From NCBI GenBank assembly GCA_037042915.1, contig CM073193.1, forward strand, positions 1,736,001 through 1,800,000: DNA of 64,000 nucleotides, given 5' to 3'. This DNA is from Auricularia sp. M13. Its lineage: Eukaryota; Basidiomycota; Agaricomycetes; Auriculariales; Auriculariaceae. The position numbers and the translations under genes are program-made. Position 1 is the stretch's first letter. Each line of letters starts with the position of its first letter. This document shows, in pieces, positions 34,226 through 45,125 of the stretch. Below the pieces are notes generated by a model. The model was not told the origin of the DNA, ran no database searches, and saw only the letters and a list, made by a program, of their open reading frames with translations.

Positions 34226-35954
34226 ATGGAGTTGGAGACGTCGGCGGGTTGGCGAATCGTCGGAGGATTGCCAACATCGTTGCCGGCGATGTCCGTCGAG
34301 GGATCGAGGCACGCTGAGCCAGAATTATTATCTTATGCAACGGACGTCCCATGCGCCGCTTGTCCCATGTCTAAGCTCTGCACTCACCCAGCCCTTCCCG
34401 ACGCGCCCGTTTGCACTCCTCTTAACCGCGGCACCTTCGCACTCCACGCCTTCATGGCCCACCACCGCGCCTCGGGCCCTAGCTCCCGCCCAGACGAGCG
34501 CTCGAAGCCCGCAATGCGGCTTCCCTCGTTCAGCGAGCTCGTCGAGGGCGTTTCGTCCTTCCCGGACGGCGCCCCGGCCCCGCCCCCACCGCCGGGCTTG
34601 CGCAGCGCGCCGCTCCCGACGGATCTTCTCGCCCGCTCAGGTACACAGGCCGCCGCGCGTGCCGCAAGGCCTGCGCATCCCCTTTCGTACCCTCCGCCGG
34701 CCCCCTCTTCGCCATGGCACGCCTACGATTCGTCCTCGCACGCTGGCGCCTCTGCGCCGATGTCTCTTCATTCGTTTGAGCCCCAATCGCCGCCGCCGTT
34801 CGGCTTTGCTGCAAATTCGTATCCTCGATCCCCGCCACCAGCACCGTCGATGTCTTCAGTATCGTATCCCGCTTCTGCGCCGCCGACAGCCGACATGTCT
34901 CAGCCGTTACTTCCCGTGAACCAAACGGCCATGCACACAATTCCTTACGAGCCCGAGCCAAAGACATGGGTGATGCCGTTCGACTCGGTGCAGTCCCTCG
35001 ACGACTTGAGAGATACGGACGGCAAGCCGCGGTACCCGTATCCCGTCCTGATTCGCGCCGCCATTATGAGCAGCCCGGAGCGGAAGCTGCGCCTGCAGGA
35101 GATCTATGCTGCCATTGAAAATAAAGTCAGTCACACTGTTGTCGCATGTGTTTTTACTAAGGCCATACCCAGTACCCCTGGTTCCGCGCACAGGGAGAAG
35201 GATGGAAGGTGTGCCACCTGAAATGGAAATGTTGACGCCACGTCCTGACTAGTACCGCCAGAATTCTGTCCGGCATAACCTGTCGTTGATCAAGGCCTTT
35301 CAAAAGGTTCCCCGCGCGCACAATGAACCTGGAAAAGGCGGCTACTGGACCGTCAGCACGACCCCGCAGGGCCCGGGGCCCCAACGCTTTCGCGCGCGTA
35401 CGCGTCCTCGTCGAGACACGAGCTCGAGCGGCAGGCGCGACTCCTCGCCGCCCGGTGGTTATGATGCCGGTTCAGTTGGAGCGGATCCAGAGCCAATGGC
35501 TTCCGGGCTCGCGCAGGACTTTGCACACGGCGACTCCAGTTCTTTTTCGCCAAACAGCGCATGGCTCGACAGCGACCGTTCCACTGGGCACCGATTCGCT
35601 CCTGCGCTCGCGAGTGATGAGTCAGCATTGCACTTACCTCCCATGGTCGACCAGCGCGGCCATTTGCCTGCTCCGGCGTCCAGAGCATGGGTCGTGGTCC
35701 CGCCGCCCCTGCCTGTCGCGCATCAACAGTCCCATTTGAGCGACGCGCTTCACGCGCATCCTACCAATGCAAGAAGGCACACGTTACCTCAGCCGTCAAT
35801 GCCACGTGGATACGAACTCCCTCCACTGGGTCGCCAGCGCGCAGACACGTCTACCTACGCCTTTCACCCCAGCCAGCGGCCATTTGTGGATCAGCATGCT
35901 GACGCCGGCCGATCGCACCCAGCTAGTTCATCCAGACCAGATCATTCGCACTGA
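34226..35954 (+). CDS. Forkhead-domain transcription factor (classical winged helix)
   Basis: Exons 34226-35125, 35173-35208 and 35262-35954 give 542 residues. The forkhead domain is at about 268-348: [37 protein letters not shown], then [20 protein letters not shown] and GKGGYWTV. The recognition helix and wing match the consensus. The 36-nt middle exon encodes [12 protein letters not shown] and keeps phase. The N-terminal 265 residues are Pro/Ala/Ser-rich, with possible CxxC near residue 44 ([11 protein letters not shown]). The C-terminus is Pro/Ser/His-rich. Start: ATG 34226 gives [13 protein letters not shown]; an internal ATG at 34289 ([14 protein letters not shown]) is an alternative. 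The stop at 35952 may not be the true end: the same frame reopens at 35967 with coding-like sequence to 36164, and an intron 35886-35966 would bridge it. Target genes unknown. Confidence 0.85.
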
Positions 35955-37823
35955 GCGCGCCGGTAGCGCTTGGACCGCAGCCTTCTGCATGCACCTGCAC
36001 CCTTCGCCAACGAGAATATACGCCCGTTATCGAAATACGACAGTTTATCGACACTGTCGGCCGAGCACCAGGCCCCACGCCGTGCCGGCCGTCCAGCATC
36101 GGAGGGCGCAACCTCCCGTGGCTCACACGAGCTTTATGATTTCCCCAGCTTTCAATGCAGCTAGAAGTACCCAATACGTGTAGGCAGAGCCCGCCTCGCC
36201 TGCCAAAGCTCCGCCAGTGTATCCAGTGTATCGCTAACCGACTCGGCCAATGAAGCCCGCACTCGCACCCAGATTAATCTATATGTCTTCCCAATTCATA
36301 TCGCGCCGAGAGCAGTCAGTGCGGTCGTTTTCAGTGGCCCAGATGCGGAGATGCGCGAACGGCGAACCAAACAGACATGCCGGCATGACACCAGTGAGCA
36401 AACGCGTCCAGCGTATCGTGCTTAGCATCCTATACCCTTTAACTGGAAGCATGACGCCACCGCACGTGCGGAGGTGATAATTGGAGCAAGCAGCGAGGAG
36501 AGCTCGAGGTTTCAGGCCATGTGCACCATGTTAGCGACGGATCCGGAAAGGCAAGGCATCGCCAGTTGGAGCAGAACAGAACACAGAACCTCCCGGCGGT
36601 CTGCGACACCCAGCATCGACGTACTGGGTACCTCCATCGAGTGCTCTTCACCCGGTCGGATCTCGTAATGAAGTGAATAGAAACGATAGAGCGAAAAGCG
36701 CGCCGCAATGCAACAGTGACGGGGCGGGCCTCAGCTCAGGTACACCTCCCGCACGTTCCACGTGCCGACGCTCTTATCGCTGATCCACATATAAGCCATG
36801 CAGAATGCCGGTGTCGCTCCCGTTCGGTTGGAGCGCAGGGATTGGCTATGGTCATGGCGCACCAGAGTCGGGACTATGCACAGGCCGTGGGCATGGGCGC
36901 GCGGCTTTCCTTCGGCTCTCTACGTCACGATGAGCTGCGAGAACTCTATACGAAGCGACTGAGCATATGGCTTTGTTGGGAAAGCACGAAACAGTGAGTC
37001 AAAGGCGGTGAGAGACGCGCACTGTGGTATAGAGCGTGAGAAAGCCGCCAGCCGCCCATGTCATGAACGCGGATAAAGCGTAGATGCACGCCCGTAGTCG
37101 CCCAGTACCTGCTCCCCAAACTGTTAGTGCCAGGCAAGAGTAAACGAAGCATACTGGGATGAGATAGGGAGCCGCCGCGGAGAGGAAAACAACAACGGTG
37201 CCACTGTCATTCGGGGCAGCATTCCGCAAGGCTTGAATATTGGCGCGTGGCGGGAATATGGGGGAGGAGGACGCAGCGAAGCAGGTGGGTGCCCGTGGCA
37301 TAGAGCACTGACCATGTCCAATGATGTTGACTTCCATTTCTTTCCCAGCTGTTGTTGCCAGCTTCAATACCTTCCGCCATGAGGCGGTCCCGAGTTAAAG
37401 TCGGAAACACTTCACGCATACCGCAGATTGGCTGACAATTCCTTATCCCACGCTTCAAGAGGTCACGGGATGCTTCCAGGCTTTCTACTGAAGCCGGACG
37501 GACTACGATGGTTGGAGCGGGCGGACTGGAATCCGAAAGAGGCTTTAGGCGACCTTCCTGACCAATTGCACTATGAGGCAGCAATGGCTGGGACATTTAT
37601 TAAGCTACGTGCGATGTTTTGTGCCTGTTCTCGATGGCCGAGGAAGGATCGATGGCCCTGTGGCTATTTTGTACTATCTATTTCAAGAAATTCGCTGCGA
37701 CTATATGTGGCGCAACGCAGACAAAGTCTCAATAAATGAATCTACTAGTTCAACGGTTACAATAAGGTTGCGGCGCAACAGGTTCCAGACGGATGGCGCA
37801 CTTACTCGAACAGCTTGTTCCGA
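35955..37823. other. Intergenic region with weak coding hints
   Basis: The first 210 bases may be the end of the forkhead gene. On the minus strand at 36999-37367 an open frame has two hydrophobic segments (LSAAAPYLIPVCFVYSCLAL and IYALSAFMTWAAGGFLTLY) but no ATG at its start; it could be part of a spliced membrane-protein gene or a relic. Nothing else is supported. Confidence 0.4.
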
Positions 37824-39496
37824 CTAATTCTCTGAACGTTTAGCGCTGGCAGAAGTGGCGATCTCGCCAATCCGCCCAAGCAAGAGCAAAGCAGCGTCCT
37901 GTTCCAACGTCAGCGTCTCAAGACGCTGTAGGGCAGATGCCAATTGGTCTTGGGACTGAAGCAAGGCCTGGTTCGACGCCTGCAGTGCCTGTTGAAGCTC
38001 GGCTTCTCGGGCAAGGCGGGCCTGTTTCTCCCGCTGCAAGGCCTCGACGTGGTCCCGCAGTTGAGACTTCGCAAAGACAGCCTCCGTGCCCAGCTGGTGC
38101 TCGAGCGATGCAACGCGCTTTCTCAGCTGCAAGATTGTCGCTGCCTGCGTATCGCATTGGTCACAGCGACCAAGTGCGCAGTCTTCCTGAACTGAGGAAA
38201 ATAAAAATATGTCAGCCAGTAAATCACAACGATGTGGATATGAAACACTCACGTGAGACGGCCGCGCTCCCCTGCACGCTCGACCCCTCCAGCCCGAGAT
38301 CTGCAGATGTTCCCCCTTCGGAATCGCCGTGGCCAAACGTTGCCATGACATCTTGATTGTCCCACACAAACGGGCGCCCAGGCACCGGGCGGTCTGTAAA
38401 CAAACCAACGGCAATCAGGCGCCAGTGGCGCAGAAGCCAGTCGAGGATGCGCTGCGAATCCCTCGCGTGCTCCGGGTCGCGTTTGTAATCGTCTGTGCTC
38501 CTCGACGAGACCAAGGCGTGCGAGAAGATGAGGGCGACACCAGAGACGTCCAACGCGACGCTGAATCGTGCGATCTGCGCAAAGAACGCGAGGAGGTAGA
38601 CGATGAGGTGGAAGTTCGGCGTGGGCAGCATGCGGAGCAGGATTTGTGCGGCGGATATTTGAGACTTGACCTGGGATTCTGAACCCGGCGGGATGCAGCA
38701 GATGTCGATGAACGCGGAGCGCAGCGTGAGGTCGATGACGGGGCGCGGGAGGCGCTCGAGGTACACGCGCAACAGCTCGCAGACGTCTTGCAGGTCCTCG
38801 GCGTAAAGCGGGAACTGGTGTCCGTAGCGCGGGCCCGAGTCGAACTCCTCGACAAGTTGGGCTAGCCGCGGCGTGGGCAGGAGATTGAAGAGGCGTGGGT
38901 CGTATGTTGCTCCTGAAAGAAAGCCAAATGGTAAGTTTGAGCGGAAAGGACTCGGACTCAACCAGAGCTGACCTCGCAAACAGATATCCTCAACGGCTGC
39001 AAAAACAACAATAGGGAGCGGGTGCGGGCGGCCCTCGACAATGCTGGCGCAGAAAGCGAATTGGCTGGCAGCTTCCAAGTCGACACCGAAGGCCCGGCCT
39101 GTGCAAGTCAAACTAATGTCAGAACGGCGATCCAGCCCAGGTAAATCACGAACGTCGCCTGTAAACGGGTGCGGGAATCTGTTTTCCGAGATCCTCTGAG
39201 ACATGCTGCCTGAGAGGACTTTTCAGGACGATGATGACCTTGGAGTCGTCCGCCTTCAAGTTGTCATGTCCGGAGCTGCGTCGTTCTGCGGGCGTCGCCG
39301 AGCTACCCCTGTCGATCCCCGAGTAGGCGTCCTCGTTACCGAGCGAATATATTGTCGAGTTTGAGTCCGAGTGTATCGAGGGAGGACGCGCCGCCATCAG
39401 GCCTTGTGCCGGGAGCTGACCGAGGAGAGTCTCCTCGGGGGCATGGTCGACCAGTTCCTGTGCGAGCGTGGAGGTGGTGATAGAGCAAGGAGACAT
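37824..39496 (-). CDS. RhoGAP-domain protein with C-terminal coiled coil; arginine finger apparently absent
   Basis: Exons 39154-39496, 38973-39098, 38253-38912 and 37824-38191 give 498 residues. Residues 1-110 are Ser-rich and disordered. The RhoGAP fold spans about 115-330: RAFGVDLEAASQFAF, LPIVVFAAVEDICLRG, RLAQLVEEFDSG, EDLQDVCELLRVYLERLPRP, LLRMLPTPNFHLIVYLLAFF, NGVALIFSHAL-like VSGVALIFSHALVS. RhoGAPs speed GTP hydrolysis by Rho GTPases with an arginine in EGIFR-SG. Here the aligned stretch is DPRLFNLL, placing Phe at residue 165 where the arginine belongs, so it may bind Rho without catalysis. Residues 375-400 contain CALGRCDQCD. Residues 400-485 form a coiled coil (LQLRKRVASLEHQLG, LQREKQARLAREAELQQAL). 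The first donor is GTTCGT. The exon 1 to 2 junction is inferred from phase. Confidence 0.82.
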
Positions 39497-40338
39497 CTTT
39501 GGCGGTGTGGCGTGAGATTACGGTGCTGGAGACAGGTCGGGCAGACGGGCGCTTTTGTGCAGGGACGATTTCGAAACGGGCCAGTCGATTGCGGCCGGCC
39601 CGCCTGCGCCCGTCTGTCCTCGTTCGCAATACCCGCGCTGCGCTGGCCGTGGCATGTCTCAGAGGAGGATGAGGTGAGTTATCCGAGACGGTGCGGAGTC
39701 GTGGATGGCACGAGGACAATGTACGGAAGTCGCCGTGGAGCCACTCCCGACGAAGCCATGCGGCGATGACAGTATCTCTGCGCAACGCATATTGGACAAT
39801 ATGAATGCTGATCATCCTCGCAGACATGAGACGCGAGAGATGAGTCTTTGTTTAAAAGAAAATAACCGTTGCGCACAGTGACAAGACGACGGACGTCTAG
39901 ACCCCCGAAGACGAGACCATTGTATTTATTACATTGCACGAAGGGCGAAACCGGAGAGGTATGCGAATTAATACTAGTACGTGCAATGTAGGTGCTGCGC
40001 GAACGTGACCGTGAGATGCAGGGTGCGGGGTGTGGATGCGATGTACATGGGATGCGATGTGGTATGCAACTAGCAGAGCAGTACTATAGCCGTAAAAACC
40101 TGTCTAGGCAGGGGATAAGGAAGGACATCAGCGCAAGGTCTAAGCGAATGGAGAGCAGGATAGATCATAACGGGCGCAGGCGATCGGGGAGGTTGCTACA
40201 ATGAGATGTGAAATTATATGGTTGACCAGGGTACCAAGAGCATGCGGCGCGGTGTCGAGAGCGTGGGAACGGGTAAGAAGAGAAGAGAAGATCGTGCAGT
40301 GGATCGTGCCGCGCCAGACGGTGCCGCGGGGGCCGATA
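39497..40338. other. Intergenic region between head and tail of leftward genes
   Basis: Contains the promoter side of the RhoGAP gene and the 3' side of the DUF6593-like gene. The 40000-40200 part has a run of GATGTG/GATGCG-like words. No gene supported. Confidence 0.45.
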
Positions 40339-41065
40339 TTAGAGAGAGTTTTGTTGTATGTATCGCATGATCGTGAGCGAGGCCAGCAGTTCTGGCATCG
40401 TCGTCAGCGTGAGCCAAGAGAGGGGAGGCAATCGCCACGTCGGCCTGGCTGTCAAACACTCACCAGCTGCGATGTCCCGCGCACTGAGACTGACGGTGAA
40501 CGTGCAGCCGGAGGTGCCGTCGTAGTTCTCGTCTTCCAAGGGCAGCGAGTAGTCTGCCACTTCCTGGTTGTTCCCGTCAAGGCACTGGACGGAGGGATAC
40601 GTCAGAAAATCGCGGTGGACACGAGGCTAACACGATTGGTACACACCGTCCAGATCTCGTTCTCGTTCTCTGAAACACGGTAACACCAGGCATAGCCGCG
40701 GCCGTTCCCAGCGACGAAGGACCGATTCAGAGAGCTGAGAGGGGTGAGTCGGAGGAAATTTATCAGGGGGATCGATCGCAGACGTACGCGCCATGGATGG
40801 GCTGCAGGTACTGCGACATTGGCATGGCCTGCCGGCCAACGAAGTGTACGTCTCCGAGGGAGCCATCGGCGGCAAAAGTGAGCATTGCCTCCCACGAGCC
40901 CATGGGAGACGACGATGGCCGCAGGAGGTCGGAGACGACGACGGTTCTGCGGTCCTGGCGCGTCGGCCGGACTTGCAGCTTCATCCGCTTTTCGAGGTCG
41001 ACGAAGGTGGACATGAGGGCGTCGGCGGTCGCGTCCTCGAGGATGTACGGCACGACTTCAGCCAT
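40339..41065 (-). CDS. Small DUF6593-like protein
   Basis: Exons 40788-41065, 40647-40734, 40464-40584 and 40339-40391 give 179 residues, all in phase. Basidiomycete DUF6593-type proteins are short beta-rich proteins of unknown function with a strand pair of the pattern F-DG-Y-W followed by WTC. Here the central segment reads SLNRSFVAGNGRGYAWCYRV and then EIWTCLDGNNQEVADYSL, a fair match. The N-terminal half (MAEVVPYILEDATADALMST) holds helix and strand-like sequence, and the end is RDIAAELLASLTIMRYIQ, a helix. No signal peptide or membrane segment. The family label is by recollection of pattern and moderately sure; the exon structure is better supported because each junction restores continuous sequence. 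Possible alternative: an unrelated lipid-scramblase-like fold. Confidence 0.65.
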
Positions 41066-44000
41066 CTGCGGGCGCGGCGACGGAGAACGTATGGACGCGG
41101 AAAGGAAGAGAGAGGAGAAAAGCGGACACGCGGGTGGCTGAGCCGCCGGGGACGTGCGAAAATGAGCCGCGCCGGCTTATTTACGCCACGCGATCCGTAT
41201 ATGTCGCTGGGCAACGGCGATGAACACGTTTCACCGCACAAGCGCGCAAGCCGAAATCGTCACCGTAGCAGGGCCTCGCCGTACGTTGCCGTTCGTCTGA
41301 GTCGGTCGCGGCAGGAACATTTAAGTTTAACAGCTTTCTTTGTCTCTGGACTCTCGACGGCCGTTTGGAATCTGTCACTCCAGATCGAAGCTCGTCAGCT
41401 GAAACGATGCACCATACACATAGCCGCCCGGCCCTGAAACTGCACTCCGGGATAGGAAGATGGGGAAGCCAGACGGGGAGGAACGGCAGCCCGCACTCCC
41501 TCCTTGTGCGCATCGAGAAACCCATAACATGCTTCGAGCTTCAATTCTCTCCGTCCCGAGTCTGTGTCCAGCTCGAGCTCTCCGGGTAATCCAAAGCATA
41601 GCGATCGTCCGCGCACGATGACATCGTCCGTAGGCGATGCATTTTATCTTGTCATCCTGATGCGTGTTTCATGTAAATTCGGCAAGTATAAGAGCCAGCT
41701 GTAGGCCAGTTGAGTCGTCAATGATCTCTGCAGTGACACGGCTCGCCGCAGGAATTATTCCGTATTTTCTCTAGCTCTGTCCGAGGCGGGATGTCCGAAG
41801 GTCGACGCGTCGAGGAAGGAAGCCAAACATTGCGCATCACCGATTGATGGATATGCAACACTCCAGGAATGATTCGGCGATCGTTCCGGCCTTGCACATC
41901 GTCACTTACGCTCACAAAGACCATATGCGGATGCAGCAGAGCAAGCAGGATGTGCGCGCGCGAAGGGAGCATAAGTACCGGAGTGTGGCAAGCTGTGCGG
42001 CGGCCGCAGTAAGCCATCGGAACTGCAAACAATTGAGGTCGTACGTACAAAACGTGCGCCGACGGGATGTCATGTCAAATTTTGACACCTTACACATCTG
42101 CACCGCAGAAGCTCGCTCTGACTGCCATCATCATCCCGGCCGGGCTTCTCCAGGCGGCGTCGCCATGGATCGTCCAGATCAGGAAGCATGCGTCGTATCT
42201 ATAGGGGCTCCTCGAGATTTTTCGTCACTCCTCGCAAGTCCACACGTGCGCGTGCCCGCGGACGCACGGGGACAAAAAAACCTGTCAGCATGCTGTGAAT
42301 CTGATGCATGCCAGGGCCGACTGAATGCATGACTCAGGGTCGCGCAGTGTTCGGCACACAGAGGGCGAACGAAACCGTGAAGAGATCTCCGAGATCGCGT
42401 ACCTATTGAATACGTCCAGGCCCAGACCTGAGACTGAGGCAGCCAGCGCAGACTGAGACTCCCGACGCGAGAGGAACAGGTGACCTCGACGTTGTGTGAT
42501 ACTGTATCGCAGTCGTCGGGTCGGGGATGACGTCGACGCACTCTTGGAAGTTGGATCTGACGGGAGCTCAGCCTGGCAGATCCAGCGATCCGCCGATGTC
42601 ATAGTAGTCAAGTCCTGCGATACCAGAACTAAGTACAAGGGCAACGTCGTCCATGGCATCGATTCCGGACTTCCTATATGTCCGGAGACTTGTATACTGG
42701 GCGTGCATGCGGAGGGTAGAGATCGTTATGTGACTCCCATTGAATTTCGCGCGAGAACGAGGGCCTCTGGAGTCTGAGTGCGACACTCAACAACAAGAAG
42801 TGATCGTTGGCGTCCAGGAAGAGACGAAGCGCGTGTTTCACGGACCCTGCGAGGGATATCCAAACAGTCGACCAGGGTTGACGAGCCGAGTTGCGAAGAA
42901 ATTCGAAACCAAGGCTGATTCCTGAATCCTAGAGGGAGCGGCATGAAACGCATCTGGTAGTGCAGGGACAGTTCGCAGTAGCTGAAGGAAAGACAAGGCC
43001 GCGGAGATGAGCAAGATCGAGTCAAACAATGAGCCTGTAGCTAATTAAGGTCGCCGTAGTCCGGTACTTCCTGTCCGGCCATTGTCAGACAGCTAATAAA
43101 TAAAACGCCTAACAAAAGGCAGTGATGTTGAAGCTGCGAAAGAGCTCCTTGTTCAAGCTCCCATCGGATGTCAGGCGACATTTTGGTCAAGATCAAGTCA
43201 AGATGCGTCAAAGCAATTAGCTCAAGGTGGACGCAGACACGTGAGGTGTTGCGGCACCCGAATGAATGCAGAGCACATTGAAGAAGGCGTTGTCCGAGGG
43301 CAAGACCGTGACATCGATGAAAGAAGGTTGAGTCGGACTTCTAATACAGTAAAACTGCGCCTCTTTCTGCCAGTTCCTTCCGCTTCTACAGCATCAATCG
43401 CCACCCATATCTCGTCAATCCCTCGAAGAGCTTGAGGGCGAGATTCTAAGTTGAGCGCGCGGCTCGCAGCAATGCGTTATGCGTCTGTCGCTACTCTGTA
43501 ACCTCTGCTGCGTCAGGACTCATCCGACTCAGACTCTCAGGCTGTACTCTCCCAAGTGGCTCTTCTCGATAAAGCCCGCTCTTGTTCTGGATATAGACTG
43601 CCTCGTACACCTCACACCTTACACCTGCAGCTGCGTCTATCACCCACTGGCACTGGCAGCCCGCTTAGTTCAGTATCACGCACTGGCCGAATTAGAATAT
43701 GATGCTTCGCGCGCACAGTCTACGAATGCCTCCATACTTGCCCGCTGAATGGACTATACCGGGCCTCGCAGTACAGTACCCCAGCGCAGTAATGATACAG
43801 TATATATTTGAGCTGCAACGCGGGTCGGACGTCCCCCGGGCCATCGTCACCCTCTCGGGCGTCAAGTTCGCCGGAGGCGCACTACAAGTTCGTACCCACG
43901 CCGCGCCGCACCTGAATCGACTTCTCGTTCTCGTACTCAGTACTGTACCTCCACCAGTCCGTCTCCGGCGCCATCGCGACTCGGATATGGTCAGAATCTA

Positions 44001-44716
44001 AGCGTCCGAGTCTGTCTGTGGCCTGCTGAAGCCTGACTCTGCGCAGTGTGGACGCGGCCCTCTCGTGGCTATACTTCAAGTTCAACTTTCTCCTGCTTAG
44101 TGTTCAACGCCAGCACGGGGACGAGCTTCGAAGCGCAAGGGAGGGGCACGGGATACAAGCAAGATTGAATGGAGTGTCCAATTCCGATGGCGCCCCTCTT
44201 GAAGCTTGATGATAAGTTCGCGCACTCCGACTCGGATGCCACTAGTACTGTACCAAGTTCCCGACTCCGCCTCGAACCATCCTCAGTGCTCTTTCGGCCG
44301 CGGAAAGATCTGCGCCGTGTCGTGTGCACTCATACAGTAGTTAATAGTGGCCTGCAGCTCGGGCCGCAGCTGCATTGAAAACAACTTTCAGGCTGATAGA
44401 TAGACAGCCTCATCCGGCAGTCAGATCTCAGCTGCAGGCAGTAGCCGGAGAACTCCAAAAGCGATCCCCTGGCGTGAGAATACCTAGGCAAACGATTTCC
44501 TACAGTAGGTGGCTGCATGGCACGAGTAGTTAAACTGGTCAGTGGAAACTCAGCATAAGTTGGCTTGAAGTTGGTTTTGGCTTCACTACTTATGTATTGG
44601 CACTCTCGTTCTCCTCAGCTTCCACATCCTAGCCTGCGCGAACCGTCTGAGCTCGAATGGAGGATATAAAAGATGATAGGATTGATATGAGTACTTTCAG
44701 AGGATCAGTCACAGGA

Positions 44717-44736
44717 CAAGGCAAGGCAAGGCAAGG
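44717..44736. repeat. AAGGC pentamer microsatellite
   Basis: Four copies of AAGGC in tandem. It lies in the purine-rich flank downstream of the SH3 gene. Confidence 0.7.
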
Positions 44737-44875
44737 CGACAGTGTACGCAAAAAAAAAGGTAGACAAGAAGCGATAGAGGGAAGAGGGAAGAGAAAGACG
44801 GCGGGCGGCAAGAGTGGAGGAGGAGGGAGATGCACAGAAACGATGGCTCGGAGGGAGAATATGCACAGGTCTGAA

Positions 44876-44925
44876 TCGACGACACGGGAAATGGACAGAA
44901 TCGACGACACGGGAAATGGACAGAA
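44876..44925. repeat. 25-bp tandem duplication
   Basis: A 25-base unit beginning TCGACGACACGGG and ending GGACAGAA is repeated twice without mismatch. It lies in the 3' flank of the SH3 gene; no function is implied. Confidence 0.85.
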
Positions 44926-45125
44926 CGACGAGGGGACTGCTACAACAGAGAGTCCGGGGGAAGACACGCGCGGGTCGGTCTGCTTACAGCTGGGGGGTCG
45001 TAGGAGTACTTACTAGGTATGGGGGACGTGTGTGTGTGTGGATATAGCACAACATGCGGGTGCGAGAGATGATGAGGGCGTCGCGGACCAGCGCAAGACG
45101 CGAGCGGGAAAGCAAGGGGCCAATG

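Larger units (their letters stand above)
41066..45125. other. Four-kilobase gene-poor region
   Basis: No convincing gene on either strand. Several short frames near 43700-44330 look mildly coding but do not join. The heptamer TACAGTA/TACTGTA recurs here at least eight times (for example 43768, 43796, 44335 and 44502). The right end (44657-45020) is purine-rich on the plus strand, corresponding to a pyrimidine-rich 3' flank of the SH3 gene, and holds short tandem repeats. Confidence 0.5.
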
